Shown here: positions 34,900 through 45,265 of the stretch, in pieces
Layout: every line of letters begins with the position of its first letter
How positions within the stretch are numbered: the first letter of the stretch is position 1
Assembly: GCA_022495995.1 (NCBI GenBank)
Contig: JAFEMH010002501.1
Coordinates: 1 to 64,000 of the forward strand
DNA: 64,000 nucleotides
From: Adenophora triphylla var. japonica
Lineage: Eukaryota; Streptophyta; Magnoliopsida; Asterales; Campanulaceae
Direction of reading: 5' to 3'
Notes under the pieces: model-generated
Seen by the model: the letters and a program-made list of their open reading frames with translations, nothing else
Databases searched by the model: none
What the model was told of the DNA's origin: nothing
Translations under genes and position numbers: made by a program

Positions 34900-36596
34900 T
34901 GTTGGTGTAGTGCCCTAGGCATTTAGTTATATTTGACTTATTATCTAAACCGCTATGTAATAGTCTTTATCATTTATTATAGAGAAAGTATTATTTGGTT
35001 CATTATATGTTTTGCATGTTTATTATATTGAACTACATCCCTATTTATTGAGAACAACTAGTATAAGTTGGTAGTGGATAATCATGGAGATGGTTATATG
35101 CATATGATGCGCATTACACTTATGGATACTTGCTGGAGAACAAGTATTGGATATGACCTACCGATGAGATTTATGACATGGTCAATATTCATATGTGTCA
35201 TGAATAAATCTCATGATAGTCGTGTTATTGAATCCTTATACCTGAGATTATCATCGTCTTCCACATAACGAAGATCGTGTTTGATATAGTCTAACCCTGT
35301 CTTTAATCGAATAGCACTAAGGGCTATATTAGCACGATTGGAATCATGTTGGGAAGAATGATAAGTCAAGATGAGATTTATACCTCTTATGAAGAGAGAT
35401 GTTTACTTGGGCCCCTCGATGGTTGATGTTGATGAAATGTGTGGCCGCACTCAAGTGATTTGATAGAGATCAAATGCGTTTGCATTATCAACATATTTGG
35501 AATCGAGAAAGCATTGAACGGAATGAGTTGACATAGACCATGGCTCATATTCAATTGGACATCGTGGACAAAGGGATTGTGACATTGGAACTATTGAGGA
35601 ATCAAGCTTTGATGTTATATTAATTGGGTGGACATAATGATTTGCTAGAAGTCACTTATGTCTTGTGAGGTCAATGTTTCGACTCACTACCAACATAATA
35701 TAATTCCTTTTGGGTCACACACAAAAGAACGAATTTGATTCGAGCTAAATCTGGAATTTTTGGGAAAGGGCATGACTCGTGCCCATGGGCACGACTCGTG
35801 CCAGTGCAGTTTAAATGACTGCGTTTTGGCATTTCAAGGAATTCATTGACTTGGTTGACTTTTGAGGTGGGGCACGACTCGTGACAATTGTCACGACTCG
35901 TGACAAAACCCCACACGAGTGCATCTTTTGTCACGAAGCGTGACACGACTGAAATTTGGCTTGGGGTCATTCGTGATACCCTTTCACGCCTCGTGGCACG
36001 ACTCGTGACCAGGAGCACGAGTCGTGCCCTGGGCGAATTTTTGTCAAATCGCGTTTTCCTTGGACGGATTGGAAAAGGTTTCTTAAGGACTTATAACCTA
36101 TTTTGACTAGGGGTTATATGTGATATAATTATAAGTCTTTTGCAGCCATAATTCCTCTCTCACATCATTGTTCTAAAGTTTATGAAACCTTAGAGATTGA
36201 TTTTGATTTTGAATCAAAAGGCTTCCCAAATTATTCCATAATTTAGGCTTTGATTATTGAATATTGATTCAATAATCAAGAGGATCATCTAGCAATCCAT
36301 CAAGAAGGTGTTCTTGGATTTGTTCGCATGTGGATTACCATTAGAGGGTGGTTACGTTATCACCTAAGGCTTGGATCAATTCATCACATTGAAGATCAAG
36401 GAGAAGTTGGAAGATCCGATTCATTGTCAAAATTTAAGGCTTGGATTTTGAAGATCTTCTTTGTTAAACTACATCGCATTCGAGGTATGTAATTCTATTT
36501 CATGACTTTCTAATCTCTTCATGCTAGACAGATCATAGGGCTAGGGTTTTGATGTTAAAATTAAATCTTCTGCTGCGTTTGTAACCCCAAAACTCA
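34900..36596 (+). repeat. 5' LTR of copia D
   Basis: Begins TGTTGGTGTAGTGCC and ends AAAACTCA four bases before the primer-binding site. It contains the palindrome cluster at 35771-36028 and a possible promoter near 36120 (ATATAATTATAAG). No other copy of this LTR occurs in the window. Confidence 0.8.
35771..36028 (+). repeat. Cluster of CACGACTCGTG palindromes in the copia D LTR
   Basis: CACGACTCGTG (5-base arms around a central C) is perfect at 35790, 35873, 35892 and 35997, with the reverse form CACGAGTCGTG at 36016. Diverged forms lie near 35771, 35914, 35931 and 35984. Some have longer arms (GGGCACGACTCGTGCC). The cluster lies about 100-350 bases upstream of the likely transcription start. 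Confidence 0.85.
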
Positions 36597-36599
36597 AAG

Positions 36600-36611
36600 T
36601 GGTATCAGAGC
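36600..36611 (+). promoter_or_regulatory. Primer-binding site of copia D
   Basis: TGGTATCAGAGC, an exact copia consensus complementary to initiator tRNA-Met. Confidence 0.92.
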
Positions 36612-37472
36612 CCTGTCTTGCCATGATTAGGATTGAAATTGCATGCTAGATTTAATTTGATTATTTGCTACCATGCTATATGAAATAGATCTAGATTCCA
36701 TGTGTTTTGCTTCTATGAAAAATAAGTATATTTGATATGCCATGATTCATGATTAATGATAAATTAATTAGATTAGTTTATCACATAGGTTATTAATATT
36801 TTAATATATTAAATTAGATTTGTAATTTCTCAAAATTGAATCAAATTGTTTGTATGATATTTTGTGAAGCCCTATGTTCATGATTATGTTCACATTAGAT
36901 CTATGTAACAACCATGCGATGTTTGTTACATGTTGTAAACCTTCTAAATATTTAAATCTTATGCCATTCCTTAATTAGAACACTTGAGATATTTTAGGGT
37001 ATTTGATGTAGTTTCGACTCAGTTGGGTGCATCTTATATCTTAATTTGTGATCAAGGTGGGATAATGGTTGATGTAGTTTTGACTCAGTTAGGTGCATCG
37101 TTCCATGTCTCACATGTTTGAAAAGGTTTTGATTTAATTGGTGCTTTCAAATGAGATTTGACCCAAGGCATAGATGAGATTTAAAACATGCTTTTGATAT
37201 ATGATATCTATTGAAAATCTCATAAAAGATCTAAGAGTCATATAGTGATATGATTGATGTTTCTACCTAAATAGCTTGATTTGGGGCATTGACTCAGTTA
37301 AACCAAAATCAAGTGAAATATGGATCTTAGCTTACTATGAGTATATGATACATGCTTGTATTTGAAGGTGTATAATTTAGTGGGAGTATTTATGTAATAC
37401 ATTACTTGCTCTTAGATGATAAATGTGTTGATATTGATATAAGTTTATATTATTTGCATATTTTATTGTAGA
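36612..37472 (+). other. Leader of copia D
   Basis: AT-rich and non-coding. A short diverged repeat (GATGTAGTTT-GACTCAGTT-GGTGCATC) occurs near 37006 and 37070, with traces near 37120 and 37290. Nothing else is seen. Confidence 0.6.
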
Positions 37473-38177
37473 ATGGTTACACACAATAATCAACCCCTGT
37501 CACTGCGATCTGTCCTTGAGAAGGACAAGCTTGAGGAGAACGGTACAAACTATTCTGATTGGATCAGAAGCCTCAGAATTGTTCTGAAGCAAGAGAAGAA
37601 ACTGTACGTTCTCACTGAACCCATTCCACCTCAACCTGCTCAAAATGCTTCTAGGGCTGATAAGGATGGACATAAGAAACATAATGATGATTATATGGAT
37701 GTCGCATGCCTTATGCAAGCCACTATGTTAAAGGCTCTTCAGAAGGACCTTGAGCACATAGATGCAGCATTTGATCTTGCTGAGCGCTTAAAGAAAATGT
37801 TCCAAGTGCAAGCAAGAAACGAGAGGTATGATGTGGTTAAGGCCCTAACTGCATGCAAGATGCAAGAGGGGCAATCAGTGGGAGCTCATGTCCTTAAGAT
37901 GAAGGGTTACATTGAGCATCTCGATAGGCTTGCAAATCCGATGATTTTGGAACTCGCCACGAATTTGATATTGAATTCATTGCCTGAAAGTTATGGTCAT
38001 TTTATTATGCACTATCACATGACTGGCATGGATAAGAATCTCTCGGAATTGCATGCGATGCTTAAGACCATAGTGATGAATATCAAGAAGCCTAAAACCG
38101 ATACTGTGTTAATGGTTAACAAAGGTAAAGGGTTCAAAAAAGATGGCAAAGGTAAAGCAAGTGTTGCTAAGCCTAAG
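37473..38177 (+). pseudogene. Copia D gag, cut by outer Tat
   Basis: ATG, then SLRSVLEKDKLEENGTNYSD and WIRSLRIVLKQEKKLYVLTE. This is a DUF4219 segment followed by a UBN2-type capsid (MFQVQARNERYDVVKAL, MILELATNLILNSLPESYG). The frame is open for 235 codons and looks well kept. It ends in the lysine-rich linker (VNKGKGFKKDGKGKASVAKP) just before the expected CCHC knuckle, where TGTAAGTACCC of the outer Tat LTR begins at 38178. The knuckle and pol are not in the window. Confidence 0.9.
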
Positions 38178-38698
38178 TGTAAGTACCCAAATCCGGATCG
38201 TCCAAATTCGTCAGAAAGTTAACCGAAATCCGTTAACTGGCCCGCTCCAGGTTAACCGGAACTCGTTAAACTCCCCGTTGACATGCCAACGAGACGTCTC
38301 GGGACTGCCCCGTGCATCCCAACGTCGAAGCGTACCTAACACGTGTCATCTCACGTAAAAGTATGGCTTTCCCTGAAAAACGCACTTTCCGGCACTTTCC
38401 GGGGGCATTTCGGACATTTTCCGGACTAATACATTAAAAAACGGACAAAACCGGGACCGGGGAACGAACTCCCATGTAAAGGGTGAGTCACAGGACACGT
38501 GTCCTGCATGCCACAGCCCTCTCGTCACCTTTCAATCACAAATCAAGCTGAAAAGACCAAAATACCCCTGGAATTCAAAGTCCCACGGACTCCCGCGCAA
38601 ACTTTCGAAATTGCCAAAGAAGCCCTCAGATTCCAAAATACCCCAAAACCCTGGAAATTCAGTCCAAGTCCGTCCGGACTCCTACTGCAATTTTCACC

Positions 38699-38707
38699 TA
38701 TAAATAG
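38699..38707 (+). promoter_or_regulatory. TATA box of outer Tat LTR
   Basis: TATAAATAG in the context TTTTCACCTATAAATAGAAA, matching the inner Tat TATA box in word and setting. Confidence 0.7.
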
Positions 38708-38999
38708 AAATGGCTGTCAAAGCCAAAAGGGGAACTACTCTTCGTGTCCCGTACACACCTTCCGAGCCAAAGGAGTCAACCCTAGCCATAGGTATAACTC
38801 CCTCTCTCTAAATCTCTCGTTCTATCTCGGTTTATGCGCCAGTCGCTACAACCGTTTCGAACAACGTTATAAAAATGTAGACGCCTCCGTCTAACGGGGT
38901 CCGATACGTTTTAGCCCCTCGATCCTCTTCTCTTTCCGTAAGAGAAGTAATCACGGGTTAAAACGGCGTTCCGACCCCGTTCCGTTTACTTTTATGTCA

Positions 39000-39260
39000 T
39001 TTACCAATTCCGGATCGATCGATCCGTTGATCGTCATTTAATTTCTGTCATTTACAATTCCGAGCCGATTGGCCTCGTTGATCGTCATTTACAATTCCGA
39101 GTCGTTTGACTCGTCGATCGTCATTTACAATTCCGGATCGTTTGATTCCGTTGATACCGCACTTTAAATACTGTCATTTATGAAGTCCGACCCGTTTGGA
39201 TCGTGATAGTATTTACTTTTCAAAGTCTGAGTCGCAACCCGATTCGTTGATCGCATATCA
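39000..39260 (+). repeat. Units of about 45 bp with hairpins of changing arm sequence
   Basis: Each unit is TTCCG-hairpin-CGTTGATCGTCATTTACAA or a variant. Arms differ but pair within the unit: GGATC/GATCC near 39011, GAGTC/GACTC near 39100, GGATC/GATTCC near 39133. GAGCC/GGCCTC (39060) and GACCC/GGATC (39188) pair imperfectly. Loops are GATC, GATT or GTTT. Confidence 0.75.
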
Positions 39261-39315
39261 TTTAATACGCATTTTTCCCGTAAAAATCGTTAACAATGTA
39301 ATGCCCGGTTCAAAA

Positions 39316-39850
39316 CCGGAGTTCGTCCTTCGAACTCTCTTTCAAAACGCGCGAAATGACGTTCGGCCTCTGAACGCTCATCTTCAAACTAAAAGCCGCC
39401 ATTTGACACTTCAAATCATTTAATACGCATTTTTCCCGTAAAAATCGTTAACAATGACACGCCCAGTTCAAAAAACCGGAGTTCGACTTTCGAACTCCTT
39501 TTCAAAAGCTCAAAATCGACGTTTGCCACGCAAACGCTCATTTCAACTCAAAATCGACGTTTGCCACGCAAACGCTCATTTCCGTCTCAAAATCGACGTT
39601 TGCCACGCAAACGCTCATTTCAACTCAAAATCGACGTTCGCCACGCAAACGCTCATTTCCGTCTAAAAAACGACGTTTGTCATTCAAACGCTTGTCTTTT
39701 CAAACAAAGTCACCTAATCAACGTTTGTCATTCAAACCAAGATTAAGCTTGTCATTCAAGCCCTCATTTCAAAAAACACACACACACACACACACGTTTT
39801 CGAGAAAGGTAGAAAGACTCGTCATGCGAGGCGTTTCAGGCGATCTCGTA
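39316..39850 (+). repeat. 38-bp minisatellite and related hairpins in outer Tat LTR
   Basis: CAAAATCGACGTTTGCCACG units start at 39511, 39549, 39588 and 39626, with diverged ones to 39760. Each contains CGTTTG, a 5-base loop and CAAACG. Flanking relatives have other pairing arms: GAGTTC/GAACTC (39319 and 39480), GTTC/GAAC (39361), GCTTG/CAAGC (39746) and CTCG/CGAG (39809). Confidence 0.82.
39777..39795 (+). repeat. (CA)n microsatellite
   Basis: About nine CA units. An inverted counterpart, (GT)n, lies at the equivalent place in the reverse-oriented LTR at 63487, so it is an old LTR component rather than chance. Confidence 0.85.
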
Positions 39851-40141
39851 ATACTCTACCTGAAACGTAACGTGACCTCCGAACCTAACAATCTCTGGTA
39901 TTCAAAGCTTTTTACTCATTTTTGCTACCAATAAAAATGATCCCCCATTTTCAAAGCCTTTTCCTATGTTTATGCTACCAATAAAAACGACACCATTTTC
40001 TAAAGCCGTTTCTCAACGTTTGGGCTCAAAATACAAAAACCGCGTGGCGACTCCTCATTTTTTCCTTCACATTAAGCGAGGTCTCAGACACCAACCCCGC
40101 GAAAGACAACCGCCGCACGCGCGAAATCCGGGTAATTTCGC

Positions 40142-40159
40142 TTGGCGACTCCGGGGGAC
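40142..40159 (+). promoter_or_regulatory. Primer-binding site of outer Tat
   Basis: TTGGCGACTCCGGGGGAC corresponds to the inner Tat site TGGCGACTCTGCTGGGGA with changes. It is the tRNA primer type used by Ogre/Tat elements, which I believe is tRNA-Arg. Confidence 0.6.
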
Positions 40160-41643
40160 AAGATACTTTTTTCAAAACTACCGTTGTTTTCTAAAAAGCC
40201 TTCCGTGGGTCAAACTTTCGTTTACCCTTCCTCGTTTTCGTGTGTGTGTGTTCCTTTAAACCTCGAACGGTTTTTGTTTCGAAAGACATTACATTGTCAA
40301 CTTTTCAAAATCTTACCATGTTTGTGCATCCCCATTCATGTTTGATTTTCATGCTGTCTTTTGAACTGTGCATCATGAATTCTTTAAGACACATTCTGAA
40401 TAAAAATCTCTGTTTTACTCGGAAAAGAATTTTAGTGACCGCACACTACGCGCACTTGCCGCCTCGGAACACCGCACTTCACGTGCACTTGCCGCCTGCA
40501 CACCGCACACTACAACCCCTAACCCGGATGGCCTTATCGCTTGCACCCCAATTGGTCTGCCGGACACCTTTTGGGGCGCACGAGGTCGTCCCAAACATCC
40601 CATCCTAGCCCGTGTAAGCCATGCACTCTTTGTGTCACACTTTGTCCAAGACCTAGGTTGGTTTTGGCTTAGCGCGTGTCATAAAGCCTAAGTGTATGTC
40701 TTTTATGCCGGGCCCCGCTCCGAGTCAAGCTCGAGAGTTTGAGACCAAAGGTCATTCCGACCCGAAGTCTCGCACTCTTCAAATTCCTTGACTTTAACGC
40801 GGAGCTCGCCGAAAAAATATACCCGAAGGTTCAATGTGGACGCCGTGTCACCAAACCTCGTCGTATGTACTGTGCCCGCCCACAACTTGGCCAATGCCAA
40901 AAGCTAAGGTCTCTCGCACAAGCGAGTCGGGAGAGATCATGCCCAAATTTTGGCACGATCCCCGCCTTAACTTAAGGACGTTGACTTCGGAACGTGGCCC
41001 GTCAAGGCCACATACGTTGAAAGTTTGCGTGATCGCCTAGCCTTAAGTTCACTTTTTCAACTTTGTCGGTGGAACTCGCTGCACTTATCGCACCTCGCTC
41101 GGGATAGTCCGTCCCGAGAAAGATGATCTACAATGGAAACGAGGGCTTATAAGCGTAGCGACGAGGTCCATCGACAGGAGCTCTAGGATTAGTTGCGAAA
41201 AAGAAGACCCGCTCTTTTCCAACCCGATTAAGACTCACGAAAACGCGCTTTAAGTAAACATTAATCTGGTAACGACATTACTGCACAAGCCTCGAAACCT
41301 GAGCCAATACTCCTTCTCCGAAGCCTAAACCCTTCCTTTCGTTCCCTGTAGCGAGCGTAAAGTGGTTCGGATTTCCGGGTCGAGCGCCTTAGCCCTGAAT
41401 CACGTAACGCGATGTCGAGCTTCTTCGGTTCCTCTCCCTCGGCCAAATTTCCGACATGTCTAGTTCACCGAGAAATCGGGACGGGGAAGGACCCACGCCC
41501 GCCGGCAATGTGATATGACATTGGAAGAAGCTATCCGGGCTTGTGAGGTTCACAAGGAGGCGTAAAGAAGATCGCGTAATTTCGTGGTACGGCTTCGAAT
41601 GAGCGTGGTATAGCAATGCCTATCCCCAGCCGGACGCAGACTT
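40160..41643 (+). other. Leader of outer Tat
   Basis: Non-coding. Blocks match the inner Tat leader (CGCACACTACGCGCACT at 40440 and 47512; TAGTTGCGAAAAAGAAG at 41190 and 48391). These shared blocks confirm that the two elements are relatives. No gene seen. Confidence 0.65.
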
Positions 41644-43130
41644 TTGTCCTGGTCGAGGATGACGATTCCCCGAAACCCGGTTCACCAAGCCTTCAACCAG
41701 GTTCCTCCCCCGCCTAACCTACGGGATGCCTTCCCAACCAAGGAAACAACAGGCCTAGGCTCCACATTGCTACTTCGTGGCAACCCCGGTCATTTTTGGC
41801 CACCAGTGCCATCTCCTATCACTCAATACCACCCGGGCTATGACGCACCGGACCATCCCGTGATGCCAATATCCCTCAATACCCTCCCTGGGTTCGTCCG
41901 GGTGCCTATACACGAATCTCAAACACCGGACAAACCCCGTCTACAGCTTCGAAAAGGCCCCATATATCCACATATATCAAGCCTTCCACCTCCAATCACT
42001 ACCGCTCACGTGGTAGCACCGACGCCGAGCCTCACAAGCCCACTACCGGACTGACCTTGCTGGATGGTCGAAAGCGTATGAAAGATCTCGAAAGCCACCA
42101 TGAGCGCCTCAACGCTCAAATCCACATATCCGGAATGGTCACGCCTCTCTCGCCAAGTTCGTAATGCTCTGAGATGGACCGATTCGACGAACCGAATGTC
42201 CTCAAACGCACATCGACACCTACGTTTCGCGATGAGCAAAGGAGCAACCCTCCAGCAAATGGCCGACCACTTCCAAAGATACGCCTCAAAAGTTCAGAGC
42301 GTTACGATGGTTTCGAGGGTCAAGCCCTGCGGATCGTCACACTGGATCAGATTAGTAACATCTTCCCGGAACTGGCACCGATCCAACTTAGAGTGGGAAA
42401 CAAGTCGTGAGGACTTAATCACCACCGAGCAGCGGATGAAAGTGTTGGGAATTCTACAAGAGGTGGAGCCGAAACTCTCCGAGATCATGGAGCCACTCTC
42501 CAAAGATGAACAGATGCGGATCTTCAAGTCCCGCTTAAGACCGTCCATCGAACTCTCATCGATCATCATTTCTTCCACTGATCTCAGGGCCGGGTCAATG
42601 CCGGCTCACGATTCGAGAAGGATCTCAAGGAAAAGTTAGCTCTTTGCCACGGCTACGAGATACCGCTCGCGAGTTGCATTCCAATCCCGCACCGGCCCAG
42701 GGCAAAGGGAAAGATACGTCTGTCGACTACATCCATCGGAGACAACAATGTTGGGCAGCATAGAAACCCATCCATGGCAACAATTCTACTCGAAGCGAGC
42801 TGCAGTACAAGCTTCGACAAGTTGGACATGCCACCAGAAGCAAGATCTTTGGAAGGGTTAATCAAGGAAGGTCTCCTTAAACCCGTTGCAAATTACAAAC
42901 CCAAAAATCTCGTAGCCAATGCGGACAAGAGCAAATCTTTGCGCCTTCCACGTGGTATCAGGCCATACCACGCAGACAAGCTGTTTAAAGGGTTACGATG
43001 CGAAATCCAGAACTTGATAGAAGAAGGCAAGTTGGAGCGCCCCGCTGGGCCCAATACGATCGGAAACCCTTTTCCGAACAATAACAGCGTGAATTCCATT
43101 GAGTGGGTGCCCAGAAGCGATTGCCCGTAA
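41644..43130 (+). pseudogene. Outer Tat gag, frameshifted
   Basis: A P-rich N-terminal stretch (41644-42054) is followed in another frame by KRMKDLESHHERLNAQ (near 42070), a usual Tat gag opening. A capsid segment with LITTEQRMK and EPLSKDEQMRIFKSRLRPSI lies at 42415-42560. A C-terminal part at 42774-43130 has SLEGLIKEGLLKPVANYKPK, where the knuckle has lost its cysteines (LPRGIRPYHADKLFKGL), then IQNLIEEGKLERP. At least three frame changes are needed, so it is dead. Confidence 0.75.
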
Positions 43131-43940
43131 CCCGGTTTCTCCGCCTCTTCCGGAGTCGGGTCCTCATCAAATGTCCATATCACCCTACGATGTTTAGTAG
43201 TGCTCTCACTTTGCTGGAGTACGAGTCTCAAGATATGGTCCGGAGAGCGATCCTCCAGTGAAACAGAAGAAGAAGTCCTCTCAACAAAGGCAGGGCGAGA
43301 GAAAGATACGAAGCTGGAGACACCCGGTGTAGGTACACTCGGAGAGCCTTTCGGGAGGTTCGACTACTACGTCTTGTACTCCCGGCCAGTCCTCTCTTCC
43401 TCCAGGCCATGCGGCTTTAGAGCAAGCGAGGAATGGAAAGCCAAAAGTCTCGACAATGAGCTCGGACTCGGGACACCGGGAATACCTCGGATCTTGGTAA
43501 TCTTCTGCGCCGGTCGAAGCAACCTCCGCGGGATCAGCCAAGATTCAATCTGTCCAGCTTCCGTGCTCGGACCGGTAAAGGAAGATCAAGGTCCGCATGG
43601 AATGTCCCAGTCCGACTTCCTTCGTCAACGTAATCCAAGTATTCCCGCCATTTGGCAATTTGAATGTAATCACGGTTCTGGACACTAGTCAGATGATGCG
43701 CACCTACGGAGACTGCTTAGCTCTCGCAAGGAAAGCCCTCATGGAACTAGCCGCTTAAGAAAGTCGTCTTTGGAATGAAGACCAAGCTCGAAAGACCGAC
43801 AGGGACCGAGCCCTTAAAGTGTCACGGCAGCTTCGAGCCAAAGCTAGAGGCCACTCGACCGGTTCGACCTCAAGGGTTTTGCTCACGGCAACTTCCCGGA
43901 CTACCGTCTGCTCTCATCCAACCCCCTCTGCCAGGCGAGG
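43131..43940 (+). other. Gag-protease linker of outer Tat, low clarity
   Basis: Broken reading frames with no domain I recognise. Fragments such as YYVLYSGQSS and TVLDTSQMMRTYGDCLALAR can be pieced together by changing frame. This suggests decayed coding sequence rather than a separate gene. Confidence 0.4.
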
Positions 43941-44728
43941 GTGGTCAACAGTCCCGATGACCTAGGAGATGGAACGACACAGCATAACGAATCCCAGCGC
44001 TTACCTTCCCTGGGAAAACAAGTTCTCTGTGAAAGCGACGACGAAGATGATGAAACCATTCTCTTCCAAGCCGGGCATGAAGTCAACAAAACCAAACTCC
44101 CAAGGGTCCTGGGAGGATGGGAACGGATCATTTCCGCACTCAAATTGAAAGGCCAACTCAGGGAGAAAGGTCTATTTAAAAACAAGAGGAGGATGGAAAT
44201 TCATCTCGAGCAACTACTCAGGGAAATTCCACAGACCGAGGCATTCGTTTATAGAAACGATCATCCGGGGGACAAAGAACCAGTCACATGGGCAGATGTT
44301 CGGGAAGCCGTGTACTCACCTTCTGACATACCCGCCACTCAGATAAAACAAAGGAGAAAACTTTCCCCGATGGAGGTTTACCTAGACTGCCGCACGCAAT
44401 TTAAAGAAGCACTGGCTATTCTCATATGGGAAGAAACACAGGCATTAACTCTCGACGCAGGCTCCGCTGCAAGAAAGTTGATCTGGGCCAAGAGTGGAGG
44501 AAAATTAGCAAACCATGAGTATCGCCAGACCCAACTCCAGAATTCCCTGAGTATGCTCAGCAAGAAGGAAAGGAACGCGATATACCGTGAAGAGATCAAG
44601 GAGACCGTTCGCTTAAGCCGAGAACTCTCCAACCTCCCTCGGAGGGTCAGTAACGCACAGTTCAGTTCAGGCAACCACTGTTGTGCACTGACATTCGAAC
44701 AGCTGTGTCAAACTGTAGGCTACCTCCC
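43941..44728 (+). CDS. Unrecognised open frame in outer Tat, between gag and protease
   Basis: An open frame of about 262 codons up to the inner Tat insertion. It continues for another 27 codons after the insertion (58810-58892, from PAEAPKPVSGTES to a TGA). It is much better preserved than the gag upstream. The N-terminus has an acidic patch (ESDDEDDE). Helical, charged segments follow (KNKRRMEIHLEQLLREIPQ, MEVYLDCRTQFKEALAILIW, LSMLSKKERNAIYREEIKE). No catalytic motif, zinc finger or membrane segment is visible, and I cannot name the family. It may be an extended gag-protease linker of this Tat family, an extra ORF, or captured sequence. The ATG used is the first in frame and may not be the true start. 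Confidence 0.5.
44724..44728 (+). other. Target-site duplication of inner Tat (left)
   Basis: CTCCC, repeated at 58805-58809 directly after the right LTR. Removing the element and one copy restores an open frame in the outer Tat. Confidence 0.95.
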
Positions 44729-44914
44729 TGTAAGTACCCAAATCTGGCTCATGCCTTCCGGTTAATTTTCCCGGTAATTCCGGTAATTTTTTTCGGCAAT
44801 CCCCCGGATTTTCCTATAGTTCCGGAACAATTCCGGAACTGTTCCAAACCACCTAAGGGGAGAAGGGACTGCTTGGAGCCAAAGAAACACGTTTTTATTT
44901 TATGAGGAATTCCC

Positions 44915-45240
44915 TTCTAGAAGACTGCCACCTTGCATGTTTCTAGAGGAATCTGGAAGTGGCTACTTATGTCGTGCGACATAATAGGCCATGAAGACTT
45001 CTAGAAGCTTGCCACCTTGCATGTTTCTAGAAGAATCTGGAAGTGGCTACTTATGTCGCGCGACATAATAGGCCATGAAGACTTCTAGAAGCTTGCCACC
45101 TTGCATGTTTCTAGAAGAATCTGGAAGTGGCTACTTATGTCGCGCGACATAATAGGCCATGAAGACTTCTAGATGCTTGCCACCTTGCATGTTTCTAGAA
45201 GGAAAATGGTTATGGCTTGATATGTCGTGCGACATAATAA
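44915..45240 (+). repeat. 84-bp tandem repeats with TATGTCGCGCGACATA palindrome (left LTR)
   Basis: Units start (TTCTAG) at 44915, 44999, 45083 and 45167, exactly 84 bp apart, the last partial. Each carries a 16-bp palindrome, at 44968 (one mismatch pair, GTGC), 45052, 45136 and 45221 (GTGC). The array ends 16 bp before the TATA box, the place expected for promoter elements. Confidence 0.92.
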
Positions 45241-45256
45241 TCCCATGCAGGCAGCC

Positions 45257-45265
45257 TATAAATAG
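45257..45265 (+). promoter_or_regulatory. TATA box of inner Tat 5' LTR
   Basis: TATAAATAG in GCAGCCTATAAATAGAGGCC, followed by a C-rich stretch suited to a transcription start about 30 bases on. Confidence 0.8.

Larger units (their letters stand above)
34900..38177 (+). mobile_element. Copia D: Ty1/copia element with long LTR, 5' part
   Basis: 5' LTR (34900-36596), primer-binding site, about 860-bp leader and the start of gag; the rest is displaced by the outer Tat insertion at 38178. An LTR of about 1.7 kb with this gag type resembles the Angela-like copia group, a tentative lineage call. It inserted into the LTR described at 34180-34899. Confidence 0.85.
38178..40139 (+). repeat. 5' LTR of outer Tat
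   Basis: About 1.96 kb. Start is firm (TGTAAGTACCC after copia D gag); the end is set by the primer site and is approximate because no clear CA precedes it. It carries a TATA box at 38699, a hairpin-rich stretch at 39000-39850 and a (CA)n tract. Confidence 0.75.

Noticed and set aside
39454..39746. Open frames repeating CHANAHF
   Set aside because: Translation of the 38-bp LTR repeat.
40415..40603. GC-rich frames in the outer Tat leader
   Set aside because: Non-coding leader blocks shared with the inner Tat, where the frames are not kept.
44915..45240. CRISPR-like look of the 84-bp repeats
   Set aside because: Units are fully tandem with no variable spacers and lie in both LTRs of a plant retrotransposon.
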